The translations under genes were made by a program, and so were the position numbers. From assembly GCF_001715295.1 (NCBI RefSeq), contig NZ_MDKB01000004.1, positions 466,788 through 530,787 on the forward strand: a stretch of DNA of 64,000 nucleotides, written 5' to 3'. Under the pieces are notes generated by a model that did no database searches, was not told the DNA's origin, and saw only the letters and a list, made by a program, of their open reading frames with translations. The DNA is from Streptomyces griseus (lineage in GTDB: Bacteria > Actinomycetota > Actinomycetes > Streptomycetales > Streptomycetaceae). Below, one piece after another: positions 32,975-41,602 of this stretch; the stretch's first letter is position 1, and every line of letters begins with the position of its first letter.

Positions 32975-33803
32975 GCTGGGAACCGCCGTCCACCGGGATG
33001 CTGATGCCGGTGATGTACCGGGCGCTGTCCGAGAGGAGGAAGTACAGGGCGGCGAAGACCTCCATGGGCGCGCCGATCCGGCGCAGCGGGACCGTGGTGA
33101 GGGCGCGGTCCATCGCTGCCTGGTCCTCGCGGATCCAGCGGGTCATCTCGGTGTCGATGTAGCCCGGGGCGATGGAGTTGACGCGGATGTTGTCGGGGCC
33201 GAGCTCGACGGCCATGCAGGTCGTGAGGTGCCGCACGGCGGCCTTCGAGGAGTTGTACGTGGCACGGGTCGGCCGTGCGCGGACGGCGGCGACCGAGGAC
33301 ATGTTGACGATCGCGCCGCCCCCGACGGTGCGGAAGTGGCGGGCAGCGGCCTGTCCGCCGTACACGACGCCGTTGACGTTGACGCCGTAGGTGAGTGCGA
33401 GCTGCTGGGGTGTGATGTCGGTGAACCCGGCCTGGGGGAAGACGCCGGCGTTGTTGACCCACAGGTCGAGGCGGCCGAACTCGCGCAGGGCGGTGTCGAC
33501 CAGTTCGTCGCCGGCGGCCGGGTCGGTGACGTCGGCGCCGACGCCGACCACGCGGCCCGCGCCGCTGGTGCCGGCGAGGCGGGCATTGATCTTCTCGGCG
33601 ACGGAGGACATCTCCTCCTGGTCGAGGTCTCCGCCGACGCCGTTGACGCCTCGGCGTGCCAGTTCCTCGAGGAAGAGTGCGCCCATGCCGCGGCCGGCGC
33701 CGGTCACGACGACGGTGCGGCCGACCAGTTCGGGGTTGATCGCGGGCAGGGCGTCGTGGTTGACGCGGCCGGGGTTGCTGTCGGGTGCGTTGGTGGTGGT
33801 CAT
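32967..33803 (-). CDS. Short-chain dehydrogenase/reductase
   Basis: A 278-aa classical SDR. The cofactor motif is VVVTGAGRGMGALFLEELA, followed by NNAG, catalytic Ser in IVNMSSVAA and YNSSKAA. The C-terminus ISIPVDGGSQHV is normal. The N-terminal 26 residues are an extra tail, and internal starts are possible. It overlaps the FAD gene by 8 bp. With the second SDR at 33901 it would oxidise or reduce hydroxyl groups on the operon's substrate. Confidence 0.9.
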   Translation of the reverse strand: MTTTNAPDSNPGRVNHDALPAINPELVGRTVVVTGAGRGMGALFLEELARRGVNGVGGDLDQEEMSSVAEKINARLAGTSGAGRVVGVGADVTDPAAGDELVDTALREFGRLDLWVNNAGVFPQAGFTDITPQQLALTYGVNVNGVVYGGQAAARHFRTVGGGAIVNMSSVAAVRARPTRATYNSSKAAVRHLTTCMAVELGPDNIRVNSIAPGYIDTEMTRWIREDQAAMDRALTTVPLRRIGAPMEVFAALYFLLSDSARYITGISIPVDGGSQHV

Positions 33804-33900
33804 GGGAGGTCCTTCAGGTGGGGGTGGGGTGGGTCGCGGACCGGTGCCGACGCGCGCCGGTCGTCGGCGCGTCGGTCGTCGGCCGGTCCCGGTGGGCGGT

Positions 33901-34716
33901 TCAGGGCCTTTCGGCCAGTCCCGCGAGGATGCGGTGGTAGAGCCCTCCGGACGTCAGTCCGCCGTCGACGACGACTTCCTCGCCCGTGATGTAGGTGGCG
34001 TCGTCGGACAGCAGGAAGGTGACGACGCGCGCGATCTCCTCGGGAGTGGCGAGTCGGCCCGCCGGGACCGACCGCACGCTCTCGTCCACGAAGGCGGTGT
34101 CGGGGGCCTGGTGGAGCAGGGGCGTGGCGGTGAGTCCCGGGTGCAGTGAGTTCACGCGGATGCCGTGCGCGGCGAGTTCGAGCGCGCCGACCTTCGACAG
34201 CCCGCGGACGCCCCATTTGCTGGTGCCGTACGTGGCGGAGAAGTAGCCGACCATCCCGGCGATGGAGGAGACGTTCACGACTGCGGCGCCGCCGTCGTCG
34301 GCCCCGCGCGTGAGTGCGGGGGTGAGGGTCTTGAGTCCGTAGAAGACGCTGGAGAGGTTGATGTCCATGACGCGCTGCCACTGTTCGACGGTGGTGTCGG
34401 CGATGCCCGCGCGCAGGCTGACGCCGGCGTTGTTGACGAGGCCGTGGAGCGGCCCGGCGGCCTCCACCTCGTCGGCCAGCGCACTCCAGGACGCGGCGTC
34501 GGCGACGTCCAGGTGGGTGGCCTGCCCCGATCCGCCGACCGCCGCGAGTTCGGGGACGAGCGCCTCGGCTGCGGCGACGTCGATGTCGGTGGCCCAGACG
34601 TGCGCGCCCTCGGAGGCCAGTGCCAGGCAGTCGGCACGGCCCAGGCCCCCGGCAGCGCCGGTGACCAGGACGGTACAGCCTTCGAACCTACGTCGGCCGG
34701 TCCGTGTGCGGTTCAC
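33901..34716 (-). CDS. Short-chain dehydrogenase/reductase
   Basis: A 271-aa classical SDR with VLVTGAAGGLGRADCLALA, VNNAG, catalytic Ser in VVNVSSIAG, and YGTSKWGV. GTG 34716 overlaps the transporter stop by GTGA, so translation is coupled. It is only modestly similar to the neighbouring SDR, suggesting a different step rather than a recent duplicate. Confidence 0.9.
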   Translation of the reverse strand: MNRTRTGRRRFEGCTVLVTGAAGGLGRADCLALASEGAHVWATDIDVAAAEALVPELAAVGGSGQATHLDVADAASWSALADEVEAAGPLHGLVNNAGVSLRAGIADTTVEQWQRVMDINLSSVFYGLKTLTPALTRGADDGGAAVVNVSSIAGMVGYFSATYGTSKWGVRGLSKVGALELAAHGIRVNSLHPGLTATPLLHQAPDTAFVDESVRSVPAGRLATPEEIARVVTFLLSDDATYITGEEVVVDGGLTSGGLYHRILAGLAERP

Positions 34717-36056
34717 AGTTGTAGCTCCGTTCCGCGGGTCTCCTTGAGGAAGAAGGTGGCGATGAAGGTCATGAGGGCGGTGGCGATCAGGTATCCCGCC
34801 GGCGCCAGGTTGTTGTCGGTGGTGCTGATCAGGAGCGTGGCGATGAAGGGCGCTGTGCCTCCCAGCGCCATGTTGGTGACGTTGTTGCTCATCGCGATGC
34901 CGCTGTAGCGGTAGCGCGCGCGGAAGATCTCGGCGTAGGTGGCGAACGAGACGCCGTTGACCAGGCCGATGAAGAAGGTCAACGAGCACTGGGCGAGGAC
35001 GGCGGCCACCGGGCTGCCGTCACGCATCACCATGAAGGCCGGGAGGGAGATGAGGGCGGTGATGCCGCTGCCGAAGAAGAACACGGGCCGGCGGCCGATG
35101 CGGTCGCCGACGTACCCGGCGATGGGCAGGCTGATCACCGCGGCGACCATGGCGATGCACGTGGAGGTGAACGCGAAGTCGGCCGAGCGTCCCCCCTCGG
35201 TCTGGAGGTAGCTGGCTGCGTACACTCCGGCCACGTAGTAGCCGCCGACGATCAGCGCTCCGAGGAAGATGACCAGCACGATCTGGCGCCAGGCGTGGGT
35301 GAACACGTCGGCGATGGGGTACTTCGCCACCTCGACCGAGTCGCTCTCCTGTACGGCCTCGAACTGCTCGGTCTCGGGCAGTTGCCTGCGGATGTAGAGG
35401 CCGATCAGGCCGATCACCGCGCTGAGGAGGAAGGGGATGCGCCAGGCCCAGTCGTGCAGGGTGTCCTCGCTGACAGCCGAGGTCAGCACCAGTGCGACCA
35501 GGGAGGCGGCCAGCGAGCCGAGGTAGGTGCCGGTGTTCACGAACGAGGTCTGGAACGCGCGTCGGTGGGCCGGGGCGTGTTCGGACACGAAGGCGTTCGC
35601 GCCGCCGAGTTCGCCGCCGGCCGCGAAGCCCTGGAGGCAGCGGCACAGCACCAGGAGGCAGGTTGCCCAGATGCCGAGCGTGGCGTACGAGGGGATCAGC
35701 CCGATGCCGGTGGTGGCGACGGCCATCAGCAGGATGGTCCAGGTGAGGGCCTTCTTGCGGCCGTACTTGTCGCCCATGTGACCGAAGAGGATGCCTCCGG
35801 GTGCCCGGAGGAAGAAGGCGACCGCGAACGCGGCGAAGGTGGAGAGCAGTGCCGAGTTCGGGTCGCTCTCGACGAAGAAGTGCGCGGCGAGGAGGGTGGC
35901 CATGTAGCCGTAGATGCCGAAGTCGTAGTACTCGACGACGGTCCCGAGGATGGCCGCTCGGATGACTTTCAGGGTGGAGGCCGGGTTCGCGGCGGCCTCG
36001 GACAACGCCTCTCCTGGTCGGTTCGTCTGCGTCGGCTCGGGTGCCAGGTCTGCCAT
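34713..36056 (-). CDS. MFS transporter, metabolite:H+ symporter (MHS) family
   Basis: A 447-aa, 12-helix importer of the MHS group (relatives: ShiA, KgtP, ProP). Landmarks are AAILGTVVEYYDFGIYGYMA at the first helix, GHMGDKYGRKKALTWT in loop 2-3, and GELGGANAFVSEHAPAHRR after helix 4. The group brings in organic acids such as shikimate, 2-oxoglutarate and aromatic acids with protons. As the first gene coupled to the SDR/FAD/SnoaL set it likely imports the pathway substrate. No other transporter is present in the cluster. Confidence 0.9.
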   Translation of the reverse strand: MADLAPEPTQTNRPGEALSEAAANPASTLKVIRAAILGTVVEYYDFGIYGYMATLLAAHFFVESDPNSALLSTFAAFAVAFFLRAPGGILFGHMGDKYGRKKALTWTILLMAVATTGIGLIPSYATLGIWATCLLVLCRCLQGFAAGGELGGANAFVSEHAPAHRRAFQTSFVNTGTYLGSLAASLVALVLTSAVSEDTLHDWAWRIPFLLSAVIGLIGLYIRRQLPETEQFEAVQESDSVEVAKYPIADVFTHAWRQIVLVIFLGALIVGGYYVAGVYAASYLQTEGGRSADFAFTSTCIAMVAAVISLPIAGYVGDRIGRRPVFFFGSGITALISLPAFMVMRDGSPVAAVLAQCSLTFFIGLVNGVSFATYAEIFRARYRYSGIAMSNNVTNMALGGTAPFIATLLISTTDNNLAPAGYLIATALMTFIATFFLKETRGTELQL

Positions 36057-36285
36057 GGATGGGTCCTTAGAACGCGCGAAAGCTTGGGTGGAGCACTGAA
36101 GGGCATGGGCGACTTCCGGGGCGGGGTCGCTGTCACATGTCCGAGGCAGTGCGGGTCGGGACGGGTGCCGGTGCTTTCGGCGGGAGGGGGTGCCGGTCGT
36201 CGCCCGGACTTCTCACCGACGCTCCGGGTCGTGGCCCGGCCGGACGTCGCCGTAGGGGTGTCGTGCTGTGTGCGGGCCCGGGGCG

Positions 36286-36741
36286 TCAGGCCTGGGGGCC
36301 GGCGGGAGCGTCGTCGCGGCGTACGACGCGGGCGGCGATCCGCCAGCCGGCGCCGTCGTGGACGACCCGGTCGGTGAGTGTGGTGAACCGTTCTGTGTGC
36401 GGGGTACCGCCGCCGGGTGTCGCGACGATCTGCAGATACGCCGCCACCCGCAAGGTTCCGGCTCCGTCGTCGCCGGTCAGCGCCACATTGCTGACCACGT
36501 GCCGGCGCACCACGTTGTCCGCGGCACAGTCGGCGGCGAACCGTTGCGCGAACGCGGTCAGTTCGGCGGTGCCGGTCACCGGGGCGGGATAGGAGGGTGA
36601 GGTGAAGCTGCCGTCCGCGGTGAACGTCGCTGCCCATTCCGCGGCGCGGCCACCGTCGATGAGGTGGCTCTGGACGTGGTACAGCTGGTGAATTTCGGCC
36701 AGCCGGGCGCTGGCTGAAGGCGCGGGCGCGTTGGGGTGCAT
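36286..36741 (-). CDS. SnoaL-like protein
   Basis: A 151-aa NTF2/SnoaL_4-type protein: LAEIHQLYHVQSHLIDGGRA, AATFTADGSF and RRHVVSNVALTG. It resembles the 31005-31511 product in fold and length and shares the HVVSNV/HFVSNV motif. It is the first gene of the leftward set, 157 bp from the divergent IclR gene, with the IclR-type palindromes between them. The 229 bp between this gene and the transporter hold no gene. Confidence 0.85.
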   Translation of the reverse strand: MHPNAPAPSASARLAEIHQLYHVQSHLIDGGRAAEWAATFTADGSFTSPSYPAPVTGTAELTAFAQRFAADCAADNVVRRHVVSNVALTGDDGAGTLRVAAYLQIVATPGGGTPHTERFTTLTDRVVHDGAGWRIAARVVRRDDAPAGPQA

Positions 36742-36823
36742 ACGGAGATCCGTTCGGCTCGTGTCCTGCTCCGGCAGTCGTCCGAGCCGCTGGAGAGGAG
36801 AGCTTGCGAGACATCAAGGCGGT

Positions 36824-36852
36824 GTGCGATATTCGCACCACCTGTGCGAATA
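36824..36852. promoter_or_regulatory. Overlapping palindromes, probable IclR operator
   Basis: TATTCGCAC (36830-36838) and GTGCGAATA (36844-36852) are perfect 9-bp arms with a 5-bp spacer. A second palindrome, GTGCGA (36824-36829) and TCGCAC (36833-36838), overlaps it. The site lies between the divergent SnoaL (-) and IclR (+) genes, as expected for an IclR regulator controlling both directions. Confidence 0.7.
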
Positions 36853-36897
36853 ATGGGAGCATAGGTAGCTGGCTGAAACCCGTCAAGGGATGAATTC

Positions 36898-37608
36898 GTG
36901 ACTTCACCTCCGCCGACCAGGTCGGTCCCCGAACTCGATGCTGGTATGTCCAAGACGCTGCACCACGGACTGCTGCTGCTCAGAGTCCTCTCGGAGCAGC
37001 AGCAGGGCTTGACCGTCAGCGAACTGGCGGACGCCATCTCGGTGCACCGCACGGTCGCACACCGCCTGGTGCGGACCCTGGAGGCACATCAGCTGTGCCG
37101 CCGCGACCACCAGCGCCGGATCGTCCTGGGCACGGGACTGGTGTCGCTGGCCGAACCCGTACAGCAGGATCTGCGCGCGTTGGCCCGTCCGGTTCTGGAC
37201 GAGCTGGCCGAGAGCACCGGGGCCACCGCACACCTGCTGGTCCAGGAGGGCGTCACCCAGATGCGCGCGCTCATGGTGGTGGAGCCGCGCGGCGCCCTGG
37301 TCCACGTGTCCTTCCGGCCCGGTCAGACCCATCCCATCGAGCAGGGTTCCGGCGGCGTCGCCGTACTCGCCCACGGCCCGTACCGGGAGGGTGAGCGCGC
37401 GGAGGTCACCGAGGCCCGCGCCAAGGGGTACGCCGTCACCACGGGCGAGGTCATCCCCGCCGTGACCGGCGTCTCCGCCGCGGTTCCGTCGGGCAACGGG
37501 ACGGCGGCGGCCAGCATCGGTGTCTCGGTCTTCGAGTACACCGACCTCGACCAGCTCGGCACCAGGGTGGCCCGTGCCGCGAGGAGCCTGGGCGAACTGC
37601 TCGGCTGA
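36898..37608 (+). CDS. IclR-family regulator
   Basis: A 236-aa IclR protein. The winged HTH at residues 20-80 includes LTVSELADAISVHRTVAHRL, and the C-terminal effector domain includes SFRPGQTHPIEQGSGGVAVL. GTG 36898 is used. It is divergent from the SnoaL/transporter/SDR/FAD set, so it probably regulates that set from the palindromes at 36824-36852. It may respond to the aromatic or alicyclic substrate; the ligand is unknown. Confidence 0.9.
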   Translation: MTSPPPTRSVPELDAGMSKTLHHGLLLLRVLSEQQQGLTVSELADAISVHRTVAHRLVRTLEAHQLCRRDHQRRIVLGTGLVSLAEPVQQDLRALARPVLDELAESTGATAHLLVQEGVTQMRALMVVEPRGALVHVSFRPGQTHPIEQGSGGVAVLAHGPYREGERAEVTEARAKGYAVTTGEVIPAVTGVSAAVPSGNGTAAASIGVSVFEYTDLDQLGTRVARAARSLGELLG

Positions 37609-37808
37609 CGGGCCCGGCCGGTCGCTCCGGCGGCCGCCGCCCCGCTCGACGTCCGCGGCACCGCCCCCGTCGGACACCCGGGGCGCCGGCCGCGACGACG
37701 GCGCGTCCGGCGCCCGCCCGCGGGTCTGCTGACGGGGCGGCGCCCGTGAAGGCTGGAACACCGTGCCGGTCCCGGGGCGCGGCGTCCGGGGTGCGGGTGA
37801 GGCGGAGT

Positions 37809-38480
37809 TCAGGCGCGGCTGAGCCGTGCGAGCCGGGCGGCCGCCTCCCTCACCAGCCCGCCGAGACGATCGACGTCGACCTCACCCATGGCGACCGTGC
37901 CGACGGACGCGCCGAGCAGGTGCGGCACCTCGAAGCCCGCGGCCACCCCGACGGCTCCGTGCTGAAGCTCCCCGGCGGTGACGCTGTACCCGGCCTCCCG
38001 TGCTCGTCCGACGGCCTCGGAGTCGCTCTCCGCCGCGGGCTGGAGCGCCAGGATAGCGATGCCGTTGGCTCCCCGGTCCAACGGGTGACCGGCCCCGATG
38101 CGGTAGCTGACCTGGAAGATCGTCTGCCGGGCGGGTTCCGCGGACAGCACGGGGACGCATGCGTCGTCCCCCTGGGCCAGGGAGAGGAACGCGGCCACCC
38201 CGGCGGCGTCGGCGAGTTCCTGGAGAACCGGTCCGGCCGCGCGAATCAGCTGGGGCTGGAAGCGGCTCGCGAAGACGACCGCGCCGGCCCCGAGCCGGAT
38301 CTTCTTCCCCACGCCCCGGGCCACCAGCGCGTGCTGCTCGAGCGTGTCGACGACGCGGTACGCGGTCGCCCGGTCGGTGCCGAGCTGTGTCGCGATCTCG
38401 GCGACCGTGAGGCCCTCGGGGGCGAGGGAGATGAGGCTGAGGGCACGCAGGCCACGGTCCAGGCTCTGCAAGGTGGCCAC
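37809..38480 (-). CDS. IclR-family regulator of the homogentisate operon
   Basis: A 223-aa IclR protein. GTG 38480 is chosen because it has AGGAGGAAG just upstream and gives the usual start ATLQSLDRGLRALSLI; the open frame continues to 38693 without support. The HTH is LTVAEIATQLGTDRATAYRV, and the effector domain contains SYRIGAGHPLDRGANGIAIL. It is divergent from hmgA with the palindrome at 38708-38725 between them. By position it controls the homogentisate genes, probably releasing repression when homogentisate or a precursor binds. Confidence 0.87.
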   Translation of the reverse strand: MATLQSLDRGLRALSLISLAPEGLTVAEIATQLGTDRATAYRVVDTLEQHALVARGVGKKIRLGAGAVVFASRFQPQLIRAAGPVLQELADAAGVAAFLSLAQGDDACVPVLSAEPARQTIFQVSYRIGAGHPLDRGANGIAILALQPAAESDSEAVGRAREAGYSVTAGELQHGAVGVAAGFEVPHLLGASVGTVAMGEVDVDRLGGLVREAAARLARLSRA

Positions 38481-38707
38481 GTGGGCTTCCTCCTGTGTCG
38501 GCTCCGCGGGGCGTAGCGCGCCGCGGCTCCGGGCATGGAGTGCGGCCACTCGAAGGTTAGTCACCCCCACCGCCCGGCGTGCCGACGGCTCCCCGCGTCC
38601 GCCGCCGCCACGGCCGCGCCTACGGGGCCCCGACTCGGCCGATGAGCGGCACAGCAGCTCTTGACCGCACCCTGGACGCGAACTATGTTGCATCCAGGTT
38701 GCGGACA

Positions 38708-38725
38708 GCGCACAAAAGTGTGCGC
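38708..38725. promoter_or_regulatory. Palindrome upstream of hmgA, probable IclR operator
   Basis: GCGCACA (38708-38714) and TGTGCGC (38719-38725) are perfect arms with a 4-bp spacer. The TGTGCG core is shared with the palindromes at 36824-36852. TATGTT about 20 bp upstream (38683) could be a -10 element. Confidence 0.6.
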
Positions 38726-38919
38726 CAGGCGCACATCTGGGAACAGTGGCGACATCTCCAGCACGACGTCGCCGGGCATGTCCTCAGGCCGCACGGCCTA
38801 CGCGCACCACCCGGCGCAGCTCGCAGCCCTTCCCCGCGTCGCACCTGCCCGGTGCCGCCTGCGTCCGCCGCTGCGGGTGTCCACCGCCACAGGGCGAACC
38901 GCCGACAGGAGGGACAGAC

Positions 38920-40122
38920 ATGCCGTACTACCGCGTGGCGGGAAGCGTCCCGCCCAAGCGCCACACTCAGCACCGCGCACCCGACGGGTCGCTGTACTTC
39001 GAGGAGTTGATGGGGGAGGAAGGCTTCTCGTCCGACTCCTCGCTGCTCTACCACGTGAACATCCCGTCCGCGATCACCGCGTACCGGAGCTGGGAGCTGC
39101 CGGACCAGTCGCTCGTCCCGAACCATCCGCTGACACCACGCCACCTCTCCACGCACGGCCTCTTCGGCGAGGACGCTCCGGAGACCGACGCGGTGACCGG
39201 CCGGAGGCTGTTGCTGGGCAACGGGGACGTGCGGCTCTCCTACGTCGTCGCCGGTACGGCCGGCCCGTACTACCGCAACGCGATCGGTGACGAGTGCCTC
39301 TACGTCGAGTCCGGTGCGGCTCGGGTCGAGACCGTCTTCGGAGATCTGCCGGTGAACGACGGCGACTACGTCGTCATCCCCCGCGCGACGACGTACCGGA
39401 TCGTCCCGGACGGCACGGTCCGGCTGTACGCCATCGAGGCCAACTCCCACATCACCCCCGCCAAGCGCTATCTCTCCCGTTACGGGCAGTTCCTGGAGCA
39501 CGCCCCGTTCTGCGAGAGGGACCTCCGCGGCCCCGAGAACCCCAGGGTCGTGGCGGAGCAGGACGTCGAGGTGTACATCAAGCACCGCGGCAACGGCCCG
39601 GGGGGAATCGCGGGCACGGTGCACACGCTGCCGCACCATCCCTTCGACGTCGTCGGCTGGGACGGCTGCCTCTACCCGTACGTCTTCAGCATCCGAGACT
39701 TCGAGCCCCTCACGGGCCGGGTCCACCAGCCGCCGCCGGCCCACCAGGTGTTCGAGGGCGACAACTTCGTCATCTGCAACTTCGTGCCGCGCAAGGTCGA
39801 CTACCACCCCCTCGCCATCCCGGTCCCGTACTACCACTCCAACGTGGACTCGGACGAGGTGATGTTCTACTGCGGCGGTGACTACGAGGCCCGCAAGGGG
39901 TCCGGGATCGGGCAGGGCTCGATCAGTCTGCACCCCGGCGGCCACCCGCACGGACCGCAGCCCGGCGCCTACGAGCGTTCCGTCGGAGCGGAGTTCTTCG
40001 ACGAGCTGGCGGTCATGGTGGACACCTTCCGGCCGCTGGAACTCGGTGCGGCGGCACGGGACTGCGACGACGGCGTCTACGCCTATTCATGGGCCAGGAG
40101 CGGCAAGGAGACGGGCAGGTGA
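38920..40122 (+). CDS. hmgA: Homogentisate 1,2-dioxygenase
   Basis: A 400-aa non-heme iron ring-cleavage dioxygenase converting homogentisate to maleylacetoacetate in tyrosine/phenylalanine degradation. The iron-ligand region is clear: H306 in PYYHSNVDSDEV with E313, and the C-terminal His group at 338-344 in LHPGGHPHGPQPG. The N-terminus MPYYRVAGSVPPKRHTQHR matches bacterial enzymes of this length, slightly shorter than the eukaryotic 445 aa. ATG 38920 follows AGGAGG at 38908-38913. It is the first gene of hmgA-(remnant)-fahA-scoA-scoB. Confidence 0.95.
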   Translation: MPYYRVAGSVPPKRHTQHRAPDGSLYFEELMGEEGFSSDSSLLYHVNIPSAITAYRSWELPDQSLVPNHPLTPRHLSTHGLFGEDAPETDAVTGRRLLLGNGDVRLSYVVAGTAGPYYRNAIGDECLYVESGAARVETVFGDLPVNDGDYVVIPRATTYRIVPDGTVRLYAIEANSHITPAKRYLSRYGQFLEHAPFCERDLRGPENPRVVAEQDVEVYIKHRGNGPGGIAGTVHTLPHHPFDVVGWDGCLYPYVFSIRDFEPLTGRVHQPPPAHQVFEGDNFVICNFVPRKVDYHPLAIPVPYYHSNVDSDEVMFYCGGDYEARKGSGIGQGSISLHPGGHPHGPQPGAYERSVGAEFFDELAVMVDTFRPLELGAAARDCDDGVYAYSWARSGKETGR

Positions 40123-40130
40123 CGGGCATG

Positions 40131-40400
40131 ACTCCCGGCGCCGGAAGGTCCCACCGGAGCTGTTCGCCTCGTTCCGCGACGACGCCGCGGTGTTCCCGCC
40201 CGGCGAGACGCCGCTGGCCGAGGCGGTGCCCGCGCACCTGGAACACGTCGCCGCCACGGTCGCCGGGCTCGTCCGCGCCCTGTCGCCGGAAGTCCGGAAG
40301 GCCTTCCCGCTCTTTCGGTACCTGTTCTCTCGCCGAGCCGGTCGGTGAGCTCGCGGCTCTCGACCTGCTCGGCCCGGACCTGACCAAGGACCTCCTGTGA
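40131..40400 (+). pseudogene. Remnant of a conserved actinomycete protein between hmgA and fahA
   Basis: The sequence reads VPPELFASFRDDAAVFPPGE and TPLAEAVPAHLEHVAA, the N-terminus of a family of about 270-300 aa that I recall only as hypothetical. It then jumps to what looks like that family's C-terminus, FGTCSLAEPVGELAALDLLG, ending at TGA 40400. The N- and C-terminal parts are in different frames, and the ATG near 40129 agrees with the C-terminal frame. At least two indels and a deletion of about 180 codons are implied. Its place between the dioxygenase and the hydrolase suggests that an intact version belongs to this pathway. Confidence 0.55.
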
Positions 40401-41602
40401 CCGCATCCGCCACCGTCCGCCTCGACGTGCCCCGAGAAGACCTGTTCGGTATCCACAACCTGCCCTACGGGGTGTACTCGCTGCCCGGCCGCGACCCCCG
40501 GGTCGGCACCCGTTACGGCGAGCACGTCGTCGACCTCGCGACGCTCCTGGGCGACGACGTGTTCGCGGGCCCGACGCTCAATCCGTTCATGGCCCAGGGC
40601 CACGACCGCTGGGTCCAGGTGCGATCCGCCGTCACCGCCGCGCTGAAGGAGGACGTCCCCCGGGACGCGCTGCACCCCGTCGCCGACGTGACCCTTCATC
40701 TGCCGTTCGACGTGGCCGACTACGTCGACTTCTACGCGTCGGAGCACCACGCCGCCAACCTCGGACGGCTGTTCCGCCCGGACAACCCCGAGCCGCTCAT
40801 GCCGAACTGGAAGCACCTCCCGGTCGGCTACCACGGCCGGTCCGCCTCGATCGTCGTCTCCGGGACCGACATCATCCGCCCCGCCGGACAGCGCAAGGGC
40901 CCGAACGACCCGGCACCGGTCTTCGGACCGTCGGTACGCCTCGACATCGAGGCCGAACTCGGCTTCGTGGTGGGCACCGGCAGCGCGCCCGGTGAGCCCG
41001 TCGCGGCCGGGCAGGCGGAGAAGCACCTCTTCGGCGCCGTCCTCTTCAACGACTGGTCCGCCCGGGACATCCAGGCATGGGAGTACGTGCCGCTCGGGCC
41101 CAACCTGGGCAAGTCGTTCGCCTCGACCGTCTCCCCCTGGGTCGTTCCGCTGCTGGCCCTGCAGGAAGCCAAGGTGCGCACCCCGGTCCAGGAACCGGAG
41201 GTCCTCCCCTACCTCGCGCTCGACGAGCCCTGGGGCCTGGACATCGGCCTGGAGGTCGAGTGGAACGGCCAGGTCGTCTCCCGGCCGCCGTACGCGGCCA
41301 TGTACTGGTCGCCCGCGCAGATGCTGGCCCACCTCACGGTCAACGGAGCACCCACCCGCACCGGCGACCTGTTCGCCTCGGGCACCGTCTCGGGGCCGGC
41401 AAAGGGGCAGCGCGGCGCCTTCATCGAGCTGACCTGGGGCGGGGCGGAGCCGGTGACGGTCGCCGGGGAGCAGCGGACGTTCCTGGAGGACGGCGACGAG
41501 GTGGTGCTGCGCGCCACCGCTCCCGGAGCCGGCGGCACCCGCGTCGGCTTCGGTGAGGCGCGGGGGCGCATCGTCGCCGCGCGACACGGCCGGGAGGTCT
41601 GA
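40397..41602 (+). CDS. fahA: Fumarylacetoacetase
   Basis: A 401-aa hydrolase splitting fumarylacetoacetate into fumarate and acetoacetate, the last step of homogentisate degradation. Family landmarks are FYASEHHAANLGRLFRPDN, PVGYHGRSASIVVSGT (catalytic-His region), DIEAELGFVVG with metal-binding Glu residues, FNDWSARDIQAWEYVPLGP and KSFASTVSPWVV. Length equals that of typical FAH. GTG 40397 overlaps the remnant's TGA (GTGA), and its own stop overlaps scoA (TGATG). Confidence 0.95.
   Translation: MTASATVRLDVPREDLFGIHNLPYGVYSLPGRDPRVGTRYGEHVVDLATLLGDDVFAGPTLNPFMAQGHDRWVQVRSAVTAALKEDVPRDALHPVADVTLHLPFDVADYVDFYASEHHAANLGRLFRPDNPEPLMPNWKHLPVGYHGRSASIVVSGTDIIRPAGQRKGPNDPAPVFGPSVRLDIEAELGFVVGTGSAPGEPVAAGQAEKHLFGAVLFNDWSARDIQAWEYVPLGPNLGKSFASTVSPWVVPLLALQEAKVRTPVQEPEVLPYLALDEPWGLDIGLEVEWNGQVVSRPPYAAMYWSPAQMLAHLTVNGAPTRTGDLFASGTVSGPAKGQRGAFIELTWGGAEPVTVAGEQRTFLEDGDEVVLRATAPGAGGTRVGFGEARGRIVAARHGREV

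Noticed and set aside
33800..34381. Minus-strand frame of 193 codons overlapping the second SDR
   Set aside because: It is Arg/His-rich and out of frame with the SDR motifs, which are complete in the chosen frame.
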